Assembly: GCA_017591395.1 (NCBI GenBank)
Contig: WEDG01004982.1
Coordinates: 62,001-126,000 of the forward strand
Source of the DNA: Schistocephalus solidus
Lineage: Eukaryota > Platyhelminthes > Cestoda > Diphyllobothriidea > Diphyllobothriidae
Length of the DNA: 64,000 nt
Reading direction: 5' to 3'
Within the stretch, counting starts at the first letter, position 1, and each line of letters starts with the position of its first letter. The notes beneath the pieces were generated by a model, which ran no database searches, had not been told where the DNA came from, and saw only the letters and a list, made by a program, of their open reading frames with translations. This document shows, in pieces, positions 47,701-53,367 of this stretch. The position numbers and the translations under genes were made by a program.

Positions 47701-50700
47701 TTAAAAAGCTAAAATCGTGGTTTGTCTGAAATAATACAGTATTATGCCTGATACGCATCAATATTACAACCAAACTGACGTTATCCTTCCTAATCGAAAG
47801 CGCATTTCAGAATTTCGGTTAACATTTAATGAGGTCGATCAGTGACCGTATGTGCTTTTGTGTGAGAACGTAGTGCGCAGTGACATTTGACGTTCTACGC
47901 CGCCACGATCTCAGTCATCTATTTTTCAAAAGCTCAGAAGTACTTATTTTATGCTTATTCTTTGGGAAGTTGCGTCCTGCCAAACGATCGTATTGAAAAG
48001 CTGTTCCTCAGGAACATGCATTTACAGTAACTGACGAGATATGGAAAGTGATCATTTTCCAGCACTTGCTTTATTGGATTATCAAGTGGAACTTTTTGCA
48101 GAATTGCGCAAGTCTCTTCGTCAATTTTGATACTTGAAGAGTTTGCATCGGTTGCAAAGGGATCTTTGAGTAGCTTGAAAAGAACTCATATTTTATTATT
48201 GCCTCTGAGGCCGGTAAACGACACGATGGACATGTTCCTACGACGGACCCCCTGCTATTTATAAAATATCGCAGCGGATATTAATCAGGCTGTTAATTTT
48301 GCAGACCGAATTATTACATCAGCCAATATTTGACTGCTTGAGTTATTACCAGTTCGTGTGAAAAACGCTCTGGGCTTTTTAATATGTTTTTCGAAATCTC
48401 AAGGAAGTAATTTTTTATGCAAACAAAAAGCAAGAAATTAATTGTTCGTAGTTTTTTTCCCGTGGATCATTGTATTTTTATTGCCATTAAAATTTAACGC
48501 TGAATTTTCAGTTTTGGTTTATCGTGAGCCATTCGAATAGTTTCCCGTCGATCTAATCTCTGTGTTCTCAGTGGCCCCACATTACTTCATCTGCGTCATT
48601 TCCTCTCTTAGGCCATGGCCAGGGTGTGGAGAGAGGGCCAGCAACGACCAGTACATCTTTACCGTCTGGTGACCGCTGGTGGCCTGGAGGAGCGCATCTT
48701 CCAGCGCCAGATAGCCAAGTCCTCCCTAGCCCAATGCGTCGTGGGCGACTGCTCGTCCATCTTCGGTGCCACCGGCAAGGCCAATTCACAAAATCGATTG
48801 ACACGGGACGAACTGAGGGTAGGCTTTGGATCTGCTTGTCCCTTCCCCTCACCTTTTTCTACCCAAGACGAGTAGACATCCTCGAGTAATCGTTTCCCAT
48901 TGATGATCTACCGTTCATACGTCTTAGTTCTTTTCCACCAAAAATAAAGGCAGTGTCACCGTTACCCCTTTCAACCTGCAAATGCCTTATCACAGATCAA
49001 ACTAAAAAGGCACTCAATTACTGAATGGTCGACGATGCTGGAAAATGATATTAAAATCTAAAGTTTGAGTGGTTGAATGCTAAAGGACCTTACTGGCATT
49101 TAGTACGTCTTTGGCCTTGCCGGATTTAGCCAGTTTCATCAATGTCACAGTCAGTGCTTTTGCATGTGATACCACCAGTGACAACGGATCTGGAGTGCTC
49201 GATCCACGTTATTCTCCAACGAGACTTCAGGGTAAAGGAACACAAACCACTTCGATTTCTCGACAGGCTGCATCGAGGAGAGTTTTCAGATAATGTCCTC
49301 CTCTTAAATCGCATTTAGTTTGGTAGAGACGTTCGGATTGAAGGTAGCAGTGGTGCATACACAAGTCTGTGAGGTCTATTATCAATCAGTGAGCGTTCAT
49401 CAACGACCATAAATATTCCCGATCTAAAGTGGTAAGACAACGAGCCCGTGGATCAATAGTTAGAGGGTTGGATTTCTGATCAACAGGTCGTGGGATCGAG
49501 CCTCGGATGGGGCACCACCTGGGGTTGGGTATGACTGGCCGATGACGGCTAATGAGTCACAAATGGCTATTCTTGTCTCCCTCGTCTTTTTCGACATTTA
49601 TTATCTGCCATACACAAGTCTGTTGACGAACAACATGCCCAAATCATCTCAGTATTTTTTTTATTTGGCCTGAAGTACCAGCGTGTGCGGGCCGTCTCAT
49701 TCGAGGAGAACTCGATTAACACCAGTTGACGGATTGCCCTCAGGCAATGGTGGTTGAAGAACAACCCTGTGCGCACATATTCCTTCATTTATAACCATAG
49801 ACGATAGTTGGCCAGGCGGATGCCTTACACACGCGGATCTCAATGGCGATGTAGGCATAGCGACAGGTCTACGTACAGCTTCGAAAACTTGTATAAACCC
49901 TGCGGTATCATCGATTCTCGGCGGCGATGTCATACGTATTCTGTCGATTTGTCGACAATTTAACCCTGAGGAGTTTGAACTTGTCTCCTTCGTCCAGCTT
50001 ACTGCATAAATAAGGAGGGCTGGCTTATCCCGTCCAAGAAGACGTTCTTTAGGCCAGTCGAACTTGATACTGGCAAGGCAATATCACTAGCTTTGTGTAG
50101 GTCAGTCAACAAACAACCTACTGCAAATGCAATACCCTCATAACCGCGTGCAACCAGTTCATTAATCCTGTCAATCACGTACGTAAATGTGATGCCTGAT
50201 GGCAGGCGATCTTCTCGAACGCCTGACTACATATCCAGCAGTTGACGGAGGTAGTTGTGGATTACAGTTGACGCAGTAATGGAGTTATCTCACTATATGG
50301 TAACCGGAATTCTAAAATGTGTTGCCGATTCGAAAAGGTTATTTGAGTAGTTTTAATATTGTCACACAACATAAAAGGCAGAATGATATTACCGACAAAG
50401 ACAAGGGAGACTGGAATGGCCATTTCTGGCTTATTAGTCGTCATCAGCCAGTCATACCCAACCCCAGGTGGTGCACCACCCGAGGATCGAACCCATGACC
50501 CGTTGTGCAGATATCCAACGCTCTAACCATTAAGCCACGGGCTCTTTGTCTTGTCGGTTTAGATCGGGAACGAATACAGCATAATCCCAAAATATTTTAC
50601 TCCCTTCAGGATGTCTGTTTTCGAACAAGCTTCTTTCTAGCCACCTGAAGTGACCGCACTGTAAAACAATGTCTGCTTAAGCAGTATAAAATGTTACCCC

Positions 50701-53367
50701 TCATTTTCGATGTCCTTATAAATTCACATATATTTTACAGCAAACACGCACAAAATATTCTTTCCTGTAATCCTTGGGTAACAAATTACTCCTTAATTTT
50801 TTGTTTTAAAAAGCGTATCTTTCGGTTCTGAAAAACGTTTTGAACTCGCGAATAATTTTGGACCCAACCTGCCTTTAGACTTGCGCCCAGGGTTTCCCAA
50901 CTACATGCTATGTGTTTTCCAGCTAAGGAAAAGCACACATTTCTTTGGCTATTGGAAAGGCCTCATATAGTGCTTGATAAAATTTCGAAGTGGAAGTGGA
51001 CCATGTTGTGTACTTCATAAATGGACACGTACGATGCTTTAGGAATGGACATTTCACGGTCTTACAAAATCGGTAACGGTAGGTTATATAGGCGGCTCCC
51101 TTAGCCATCACTAACCCCAGGATCGTGTAATACGGGAATGGTGGGCATCGCCGCGGCAAAATGATTACAAGGAAACACAAAAAAATAAATCAGTTTCCGT
51201 TAATTTATTCTCCAAGACCTATATATAGCCGCGATATTGAGCATGATAATAAGAAACTAAACAAAGAGCAAATTTCACTTTATAAAAGGAATTTTAATAA
51301 CAAAAACCACAATAAGACAACTTAATGCATGGCATTTCAGGAATGTGGTTGTTAGCACACACAGAGGGTTACTTCCCATAGCTATAAAATAATAAACCAA
51401 CCCAGGCCTTCTAAAACACATATAGTAGTTGGTTACGTATTTTAAACCCAGGGGGTTTACATAACCTATCGTTACTATTGTTACCTATCGTTACTTTTAA
51501 AACCGAAATATACCCTGTCTTCAAATATAAACTTTGAAAGAGACGTAATTTGCTACCAAATGAATACAAGGCGGGATATTTTTGTACATGCTTGCATCGA
51601 ATATCAATGGAAAAGTTAACACTACCTACGTAGTCATAGTTTTCATTGGTTTTTTTTTCAAGTGGTCGGAAAGAAGCTCGGTCAAAAAGCGGCGTCTTGA
51701 CGTTCCTGAAATATCTTAGGACAATGTTTCGTGATAACTGATATTATAAGCCTACTTAGGCAAACCTTTAGAATTTAAAGCGCATTTTAGAATTTCGGTC
51801 AACGCCTTCTGTTGGTCTTTTCTACAGCGGTCCTTTTTCTGGGCTCACCTTCTAACCTCATTACCAGCTACTGGGACTCGCGAGTCGAGGCCAGTGGTGC
51901 AGCCAAGAAAGCAGACAACCGCCTGTTGCTGGTAGCCGGGATGGGTTTGGTAACTTCGCAGCAGCCTCGCTCTGCTGTGGAGCCTCGTGCCTGTCGTTTC
52001 TCTTTTGTGCTCGGACATATTTAAATTCACAAAAGATTTAGATTCAACGATCCAGCCTCATTGCAGAATGAACTACCACAGTTAAGTTTAGTCTTAGATT
52101 TGTGGTCTAAAGACTGCAATGACAATTGTATAGTAGTGCGCATTCAATAGTTTGGTGTATTCTTGACAATTGTTAGGAAAGTGTAAAGTCGCCGTTTCGG
52201 AACCATTTTCCGTCATCAGGCGGCTTCTTTGCAGGGGTGACTAACGCATCAAGTATAATCGTAAATTGCCGGTGGTGGCAGCTACATAAAGGTTCGGACC
52301 AGCTTTTCTCGCCAGTTTAAAGCAGTTTTAAGTCTAGGTGCGTCATGCAATCACCATTTTCTCTCAGAAAGTATAACTTGATCGACTGTCTGCTATTTTT
52401 TATACGTAAGATTTTCCCTGTAAGGTTTTAAACATGCATCGAGACCTTTATTTTATATATTTAAGCCAGAAATGCTTACATGCTTATAGCACTGATCAAT
52501 ACGTGACTACTTTGAAAGGCTCTAGATTACGTTACAAGTCGCAGCGGGACAATCGTGTCTCGTAACTTGATCGGAGAGCGCATCTTCCTATGATCTTAAA
52601 TATTATGGATCAAAACCCACGGGGCAGCGAGCCCCTGTTTTAATGGGAAAGTGTGGAAATACGTAACGCTCGATGACCGAAGAATAGTTTAAATCACAGC
52701 CAATCCGGACCTGCGGTTTAGTATGACTGGATGACGAGGGCTCACAAGTCAAAAACAGCTACCCCAGACTCCACGGTTGAAAGAGCGTTCACCAATCGGG
52801 TTACGGGACTTGTTCGTCCCTTTGTGTTTTGGTTATACATCTGGGGTTCTGTAGGCAATCGCACAGCAACTAGTAGTAGTTATCAGTCAGTGGCAGTAGT
52901 ATAGTGCTATAGTTGACATTTCTTATCACAGTCGAAAGGCCAAGTTATATTCCTTGGGCTGTCTGGCTTTCAATGCATTTATACTTTATCGACAGGAACT
53001 CTTTCGTCCAGCTCCTGAACTTTCAACCTGCTGGACACATGATTTACTCTGCTGTACCTGCGATGGGGCAGGGGCAAATGCCTCGATCGCTGAAAACCTT
53101 TCAGTTGAGGGCGACGAGGAGAAGAAGGCAGGGCTGGCGGAGGAAGAGAATGTTCGAGCCTTTCAGTTGGGTCCCTTGGAAGAAGGACTCAAATGGAGTC
53201 AAGCCTCCGATGCGCCCTGCACATCCCTAGCGTCTATTAAGAAATGGCAGCACTTTATTGGTGAGACTGGTCTGGCCTCGCTGGAGGATCCCTTCCTGCC
53301 TCGGGACACAGTTCAGATTTCCGCAATATTTCGCTTTGTTACTCAGGAAACTCGAACGTGCGTGTGA
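14684..53367 (+). CDS. RAD54B: RAD54B-type SNF2 DNA translocase, whole gene (20 exons)
   Basis: Swi2/Snf2-family, dsDNA-dependent ATPase of homologous recombination; the family works in the nucleus with RAD51 to remodel D-loops and chromatin. Joined exons give about 947 codons (human RAD54B has 910). Seen in order: MRKSAAPS at the start; an N-terminal domain containing [14 protein letters not shown] and HKTWQGDG; lobe 1 with Walker A DEMGLGKS (about residue 256), DEGH (about 362) and SGTP (about 390); lobe 2 with [26 protein letters not shown] and ARVWREGQ; then a tail with [10 protein letters not shown] and [20 protein letters not shown] and the VFCRPTEL block fit RAD54B better than RAD54L. 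All phases agree. Odd points are an 18-Glu run, an insertion before Walker A, and both mini-introns and introns of several kb. Exon 2 is tentative. Homology is from memory of the family, not from a search. Confidence 0.9.
14720..17256. other. RAD54B introns 1-2
   Basis: Apart from tentative exon 2 (15808-15864), no gene or repeat was recognised. A further short exon is possible because the N-terminal region between exons 2 and 3 is longer in vertebrates. Confidence 0.45.
15808..15864 (+). CDS. RAD54B: RAD54B exon 2 (tentative)
   Basis: A 57-nt open segment with acceptor GGACAG|TCT and donor AAG|GTTTAA. It keeps phase 0 on both sides, as exons 1 and 3 require. The product contains FLPTSRSF, which resembles the F-I-P-P-x-R-S stretch that follows the start motif in vertebrate RAD54B. 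The donor is weak, so this is inference. A further exon could also lie between here and 17257. Confidence 0.42.
17257..17370 (+). CDS. RAD54B: RAD54B exon 3
   Basis: The acceptor has a pyrimidine tract (TTGGTTTCCTACAG). The 38 codons end with [15 protein letters not shown], matching the K-Y-F-x-V-V-W-x-K-x-S-K-K-K segment of vertebrate RAD54B, and are followed by donor AAA|GTAAGC in phase 0. The next intron is only 34 nt. The first part of the exon is acidic and poorly conserved. Confidence 0.83.
17405..17426 (+). CDS. RAD54B: RAD54B exon 4 (22-nt micro-exon)
   Basis: The exon encodes HKTWQGD plus one base, matching HKKWEGD of vertebrate RAD54B directly after the SKKK block. It lies between introns of 34 nt (17371-17404) and 35 nt (17427-17461), both GT-AG. 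Without both splices the reading frame closes. Confidence 0.8.
17462..17516 (+). CDS. RAD54B: RAD54B exon 5
   Basis: Continues the domain with [17 protein letters not shown], aligning to the L-I-V-K-G-K-S-F-x-L-K-N-L-E-G-K stretch of vertebrate RAD54B. It enters in phase 1 and leaves in phase 2, which the neighbouring exons match. A 38-nt intron (17517-17554) follows. Confidence 0.8.
17555..17690 (+). CDS. RAD54B: RAD54B exon 6
   Basis: 136 nt encoding the rest of the N-terminal domain ([11 protein letters not shown], then [18 protein letters not shown]), which corresponds to the vertebrate GQTLMICGKEIEVMGVIS stretch. The donor is GAG|GTAATT. A 35-nt intron (17691-17725) follows. Confidence 0.82.
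17726..17788 (+). CDS. RAD54B: RAD54B exon 7
   Basis: 63 nt, phase 0 at both ends, encoding a Thr-rich linker ([17 protein letters not shown]). This stretch is poorly conserved in the family; support is phase, good splice sites (CATTCAG, GTAACT) and position between two conserved exons. A 37-nt intron (17789-17825) follows. Confidence 0.7.
17826..17897 (+). CDS. RAD54B: RAD54B exon 8
   Basis: 24 codons including [12 protein letters not shown], matching the conserved L-V-M-P-R-P block just before the helicase core of vertebrate RAD54B. Phase 0 at both ends. A 40-nt intron (17898-17937) follows. Confidence 0.8.
17938..18143 (+). CDS. RAD54B: RAD54B exon 9: entry to helicase lobe 1
   Basis: The exon encodes [18 protein letters not shown], the SNF2 Q-motif region (RPHQxEGIxFLYECVMG in vertebrates), and ends with GAILA just before Walker A. 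Between these lies an insertion of about 17 residues ([19 protein letters not shown]) not present in human RAD54B. The donor GC|GTAAGT is strong and leaves phase 2. Confidence 0.92.
18850..19405 (-). repeat. tRNA-headed repeat, two tandem units, minus strand
   Basis: Read on the minus strand, each unit has a tRNA-like head (box B-like GGTTCAAGC) followed by a body with GGGTATGGCTGGT and GACGGCTAATGAGCC; a second domain carries AGTGAGC and CGATCGGTGAGCG. Unit one spans about 18850-19140 and unit two about 19150-19405; the end of one runs into the start of the next with a period of about 290 nt. They lie in RAD54B intron 9. Confidence 0.65.
19405..19625 (+). repeat. tRNA-headed repeat, plus strand
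   Basis: Contains CGATCGATGAGCG, GGCAAGACAACAAGCCC, the box A-like CTCGCTGGTTAGAGCG, CTTCTGATCAACATGTCGCG, box B-like GGGTTTGAAC, and GGGTATGACTGGCTGATGAC. It stands head to head with the minus-strand unit on its left, so 19150-19625 forms an inverted pair. Confidence 0.7.
19661..19790 (+). repeat. R1 dispersed repeat, fragment
   Basis: Contains TTTGACGGTCGTTGCCGACGA, CCCACCGT and CAGAGTCAAGATGATAGGAG, degraded matches to the start and middle of R1. Weak. Confidence 0.35.
20240..20369 (+). CDS. RAD54B: RAD54B exon 10: Walker A
   Basis: The acceptor is CTTTTTCAG. The exon encodes [14 protein letters not shown] (SNF2 motif I, ATP binding), then [11 protein letters not shown] and [10 protein letters not shown] (motif Ia). 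The GPYGGKP and TPGSLV strings are typical of RAD54B. Phase 0 at the end, donor CAG|GTAACT. Most RAD54 proteins have Thr where this one has Ser after the Lys; Ser is also acceptable in Walker A. Confidence 0.93.
21150..21740 (+). mobile_element. Penelope-like element fragment, plus strand
   Basis: Broken frames with [20 protein letters not shown] (the PLE TPMGSPxSGxIAEAxLQR block), a degraded YVDD region before [16 protein letters not shown], then [18 protein letters not shown] (PLE FPDIQFTMEEE block) and [14 protein letters not shown]. Truncated at both ends and frame-shifted. It lies in RAD54B intron 10, opposite to the related fragment at 22020-22320. Confidence 0.68.
22020..22320 (-). mobile_element. 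Penelope-like element fragment, minus strand
   Basis: The minus strand reads [19 protein letters not shown] then [18 protein letters not shown], followed by a region parallel to the FQFNIN end of the 21150-21740 fragment. The two fragments are of the same family, face each other and are about 280 bp apart. Confidence 0.6.
22325..22560 (-). repeat. tRNA-headed repeat with the best-preserved tRNA-like head
   Basis: On the minus strand the head reads GGGCCCGTGGTTCAATGGTA, then GGGTTCGAATCGCAG, so both internal pol III boxes (TGGTTCAATGG and GGTTCGAATC) are kept. The body (GGTATGACGGACTGATGACC) is diverged. It could still be transcribed by pol III. Confidence 0.65.
23184..23264 (+). CDS. RAD54B: RAD54B exon 11
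   Basis: A short exon of 27 codons beginning [18 protein letters not shown], matching the NWKKEFxKWLG segment right after motif Ia. It has acceptor TTTCCTTTAG and donor AAG|GTAATT, phase 0 at both ends. It was found by reading directly for the missing segment between motif Ia and motif II. Confidence 0.9.
23925..24465 (+). repeat. R1-related repeat, two diverged copies
   Basis: Two segments share GCAGCATCTACC, a CCTCCC/CCACCT stretch, a GTCAAGAC-like stretch, and CTACGCGTGC: one at about 23930-24080 and one at 24300-24465 (GACAAAGTCAAGAAGACCGG). Both are diverged relatives of the R1 core. RAD54B intron 11. Confidence 0.45.
24970..26000. repeat. R2-related repeat fragments
   Basis: At 24970-25230 the minus strand resembles the R2 segment with a TGTCAGCGAGCTGGTGATGG-type stretch. 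At about 25830-25995 the plus strand has CACTGTAAACAGTC...CTTTGAAACTTCACG...GGTTGCCAACTGACG, a diverged match to R2 (57305-57620). The rest is not assigned. Confidence 0.35.
26755..26910 (+). CDS. RAD54B: RAD54B exon 12: DEGH box
   Basis: 52 codons with [12 protein letters not shown] and [12 protein letters not shown] (Walker B/DEAH-box motif II, ATP hydrolysis). Acceptor CCCTACAG, donor ACT|GTGAGT. Phase 0 at both ends. An 80-nt intron (26911-26990) follows. Confidence 0.93.
26991..27164 (+). CDS. RAD54B: RAD54B exon 13: motif III
   Basis: The exon encodes [19 protein letters not shown] (motif III) and ends with NPLSLARRP, matching the conserved E-P-I-x-x-S-R-E-P of vertebrate RAD54B. If read on, the frame closes at 27180-27182. 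A donor at CCC|GTAGAC and a 76-nt intron (27165-27240) restore it and give exactly the human spacing to the LRRT motif. A one-base slip in the C-run at 27170-27175 is the alternative. Confidence 0.85.
27241..27361 (+). CDS. RAD54B: RAD54B exon 14
   Basis: The exon encodes [17 protein letters not shown] then [21 protein letters not shown] and LPxK are conserved at the end of SNF2 lobe 1. Donor AAA|A-GTGAGT leaves phase 1. The 5' boundary (GAGAG|GTC) has a poor pyrimidine tract and rests on frame and alignment length. Confidence 0.82.
28290..28540 (+). repeat. tRNA-headed repeat, plus strand
   Basis: Head part CTTCTAATCAACAGGTTGCGGGTTCGAGCC, then TGGGGTTGGGTATGACTGGC, GGCTAATGAGCCAGCAATGG, and the second domain TATAATACTAGCCGCTGTG, GGCGGAACTCGAGAGTGAGC, GCGATCGGTGAGCGTTCATC. 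The 5' half of the tRNA-like head is missing. RAD54B intron 14. Confidence 0.7.
28989..29005. repeat. Poly-G run
   Basis: An uninterrupted run of about 14-16 G in AGCGGGGGG...AGGGGC. No other function is visible. Prone to sequencing error. Confidence 0.7.
29355..29650 (-). repeat. tRNA-headed repeat, minus strand
   Basis: On the minus strand: second domain (GGACGGGACGAAAGAGTC, GCGAGCTTACATTCACC), tRNA-like head (AACCCGTGGCGCAGTGCGTT with a box A-like stretch), CTTCTAGTTCACAGGTCGCA, then GGTATGGCTGGCTGATGACG. RAD54B intron 14. Confidence 0.65.
29950..30420 (-). mobile_element. Penelope-like element, C-terminal fragment
   Basis: The minus strand reads [20 protein letters not shown] then [11 protein letters not shown], matching the C-terminal GIY-YIG side of the PLE at 40238-43214 ([20 protein letters not shown]). 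The upstream part is too decayed to read. RAD54B intron 14. Confidence 0.68.
31032..31432 (+). CDS. RAD54B: RAD54B exon 15: lobe 2 entry with poly-Glu insert
   Basis: The exon opens with (T)[12 protein letters not shown], the RAD54B-type IENVVFCRPGxLQ block, and later has [16 protein letters not shown] (vertebrate LKKLCNHPCLL). Between them is a variable acidic segment with 18 consecutive Glu codons (10 GAA, 7 GAG, 1 GAA; 31181-31234) followed by ADEEPDSDD. Enters in phase 1, leaves in phase 0 (AAG|GTTTGT). Confidence 0.92.
32036..32290 (+). repeat. R1 dispersed repeat
   Basis: Starts CAGTTCGACCGTCAATTATG and contains GGGTGGTGCAGGGACAGTAA, TTTAAAGTGATAGCAGACTT, ACTGCATCTACCGCACTCTC, GAGTCAAGAAGACCGGAAAT and CGCCCCTGGGCGTGCCACCA. 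One of the best-kept copies. RAD54B intron 15. Confidence 0.75.
32930..33490 (+). repeat. Unclassified dispersed repeat D, copy 1
   Basis: Diverged match to 49670-50290, in the same orientation. Shared parts are CGTACGGACTGTCTCCTTTGA, GAGGATTGTCCTCAG, GGGTGCCTAACACGC, CTTCAAAACCCTTGTA, and near the end CGGAGATTTTTGTGGACTAC. Neither strand gives a protein I recognise. Confidence 0.5.
34692..34895 (+). CDS. RAD54B: RAD54B exon 16: motif IV
   Basis: Acceptor TTTGGTTTCAG. 68 codons, phase 0 at both ends, with [14 protein letters not shown] (vertebrate SGKLQVLSKLL) and [10 protein letters not shown] (VVLVSNYTQ). The Ser/Cys-rich part before SGKL is variable in the family. Donor CAG|GTAATT. Confidence 0.9.
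34896..37295. other. RAD54B intron 16
   Basis: A telomere-like block at 35125-35270; the rest shows nothing recognised. Confidence 0.5.
35125..35270. repeat. Degenerate telomere-like (CCCTAA)n block
   Basis: Includes CCCAACCCTAACG, CTTATCCTAATCCCC, CCTTAACCCTAAAC, GTCTAACCCTAACC and AACTAACCCTATT, more than ten units of decayed CCCTAA. RAD54B intron 16. Confidence 0.55.
37296..37425 (+). CDS. RAD54B: RAD54B exon 17
   Basis: Begins [20 protein letters not shown] directly after the previous exon's SNFIQ, giving the TL--L--ICK pattern of the family. Then [16 protein letters not shown] (vertebrate TPISQRQQIVDGFNS). Acceptor TTTTTACTTTCAG, donor AAC|GTAAGG, phase 1. Confidence 0.9.
38090..38345 (+). 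repeat. tRNA-headed repeat, plus strand
   Basis: Second domain first (GAGTGAGTTCTGTTAGCGAT, CGGTGAGTGTTCGTC), then GGCAAGACAACGAGCCCGTC, box A-like CGCTCAATGGTTAGAGCG, GACTTCTGATCACCGGATCG, and GGGTATGACTGGCTGATG at the end. Box B (GGGTTCCAGC) is damaged. RAD54B intron 17. Confidence 0.7.
39565..39660. repeat. Degenerate telomere-like (TTAGGG)n block
   Basis: GGGTTAGGGTCAGGGGTGGG, GTTAAGATTATTTTAACAG, GTTAAGGTTTAG, GGATTAAGGTTAAAC. The opposite strand to the 35125 block. RAD54B intron 17. Confidence 0.5.
39885..39991 (+). CDS. RAD54B: RAD54B exon 18: motif V
   Basis: The exon encodes [20 protein letters not shown] and [12 protein letters not shown], the most conserved block of SNF2 lobe 2. 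Acceptor TTTACTCTCTAG, donor CAG|GTATGC. Phase 1 in, phase 0 out. The longest intron (8.6 kb, with the PLE) follows. Confidence 0.94.
40238..40469 (+). repeat. PLE left inverted terminal repeat
   Basis: Reverse complement of 42983-43214 with scattered mismatches; for example CGGATTCTCACTCGAATCCA and CATTGGATCGCCCAGGTTTT match the complement at 43155-43180 and 43118-43140. Such terminal repeats in inverted order are known for Penelope-type elements. Confidence 0.82.
41440..41703 (+). repeat. R1 dispersed repeat inserted in the PLE
   Basis: Splits the PLE reverse-transcriptase frame between ELLLRLN and YDEMQNRLG, which are adjacent in the intact protein pattern. It is about 264 nt: AGTTCGACCGTCGATTTCGA, GGGTGGTGCAGGGACGGTGA, AAGTGATAGTAGCCTTGCGC, GAGTCAAGAAGACCGGAGGC, CGCCCCTGGGCGTACCACCA, and ends GGATCCCACGGAGTGGGAGT. 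It gives the cleanest view of R1's ends. Confidence 0.8.
42127..42147. repeat. (AAC)n microsatellite
   Basis: AACAACAACAACAACCACC within the PLE body, six units. It replaces part of the expected coding sequence. Confidence 0.6.
42983..43214 (-). repeat. PLE right inverted terminal repeat
   Basis: The partner of the left copy; it contains GCATGGCAGCTGCATACTGC, CCAATGTTGATAGGCATGTA and GATGATGGATTCCAGTGAGA. The two copies share roughly four of five bases by eye. Confidence 0.82.
43761..43842 (+). tRNA. tRNA-like gene or pseudogene, anticodon unclear
   Basis: Perfect 7-bp acceptor stem (GGCCTCG with CGAGGCC), 4-bp D stem (GCTC/GAGC) with GG in the loop, and a perfect 5-bp T stem (GTGGG/CCCAC). 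The T loop is TACGAAT instead of the usual TTCGAAT, a one-base departure from box B. The 31 nt between D and T arms are too long for a class I tRNA and do not form a clean 5-bp anticodon stem, so no isotype can be given. It may be a class II tRNA, an intron-bearing tRNA or a pseudogene. Confidence 0.5.
45980..46700 (+). mobile_element. RTE-type LINE, C-terminal fragment
   Basis: Frames across the plus strand show a decayed [16 protein letters not shown] stretch near 46040, [17 protein letters not shown] then [17 protein letters not shown] near 46250, [18 protein letters not shown], and downstream [11 protein letters not shown] with [10 protein letters not shown]. This pattern (R-KLxVFxHHCLRxILRxKxTD, then a WFGH region) is the C-terminal end of RTE-clade LINE proteins, as I recall from flatworms. 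Heavily frame-shifted; the catalytic part is absent. RAD54B intron 18. Confidence 0.65.
48612..48818 (+). CDS. RAD54B: RAD54B exon 19: motif VI
   Basis: The exon encodes [19 protein letters not shown] (motif VI with the arginine finger), then [20 protein letters not shown] and LTRDELR, matching vertebrate LTTGTIEEKIYQRQISKQGL and VEELK. Acceptor TTTCCTCTCTTAG, donor AGG|GTAGGC; phase 0 at both ends; 69 codons. Confidence 0.95.
49375..49600 (+). repeat. tRNA-headed repeat, plus strand
   Basis: ATCAGTGAGCGTTCATCAAC, GGTAAGACAACGAGCCCGTG, GATCAATAGTTAGAGGGTTG, TTTCTGATCAACAGGTCGTG, box B-like GGGATCGAGCC, GGGGTTGGGTATGACTGGCC and GGCTAATGAGTCACAAATGG. RAD54B intron 19. Confidence 0.72.
49670..50290 (+). 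repeat. Unclassified dispersed repeat D, copy 2
   Basis: Same orientation as copy 1 (32930-33490); CAGCGTGTGCGGGCCGTCTC, GATTGCCCTCAGGCAATGG, GGATGCCTTACACACGCGGA, CTTCGAAAACTTGTATAAAC and GGTAGTTGTGGATTACAG match in order. Copy 2 is longer in its second half. No protein recognised on either strand. Confidence 0.5.
50385..50575 (-). repeat. tRNA-headed repeat, minus strand
   Basis: On the minus strand: GACAAAGAGCCCGTGGCTTA, a box A-like TGGCTTAATGGTTAGAGCG, GGGTTCGATCCTCGGGTGGT, then GGGTTGGGTATGACTGGCTG. One of the better-kept heads. RAD54B intron 19. Confidence 0.72.
52610..52870. repeat. Decayed tRNA-headed repeat halves in inverted order
   Basis: 52705-52790 has TTTAGTATGACTGGATGACG and GAGGGCTCACAAGTCAAAAA in plus sense; 52785-52870 has GAGCGTTCACCAATCGGG and CAGCAACTAGTAGTA, matching the second domain in minus sense. 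Weak. Confidence 0.35.
52996..53367 (+). CDS. RAD54B: RAD54B exon 20: C-terminal tail and stop
   Basis: Continues DELR|ELFRP, then [13 protein letters not shown] (vertebrate CVTHDLLDCDCTG), [13 protein letters not shown] (CQLGP), IKKWQHF (LKQWKHF), EDPFLPRD (TDPFLER) and FVTQETRT (NITTQATGT), ending at TGA 53365-53367. This tail is specific to RAD54B and settles the orthology against RAD54L. Acceptor CTTTATCGACAG. Confidence 0.95.
   Translation, partial: ELFRPAPELSTCWTHDLLCCTCDGAGANASIAENLSVEGDEEKKAGLAEEENVRAFQLGPLEEGLKWSQASDAPCTSLASIKKWQHFIGETGLASLEDPFLPRDTVQISAIFRFVTQETRTCV

Larger units (their letters stand above)
43215..48611. other. Second half of RAD54B intron 18
   Basis: Contains the tRNA-like gene (43761-43842) and an RTE-type LINE end (45980-46700). 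The AT-rich parts 43850-45970 and 46700-48611 show no gene, repeat or exon that I can support. Confidence 0.55.
48819..52995. other. RAD54B intron 19
   Basis: Two good tRNA-headed repeats and repeat D copy 2 (49670-50290), plus a decayed pair at 52610-52870. AT-rich 50580-52600 is unassigned apart from a short tandem CCTATCGTTACT pair at 51467-51500. Confidence 0.55.
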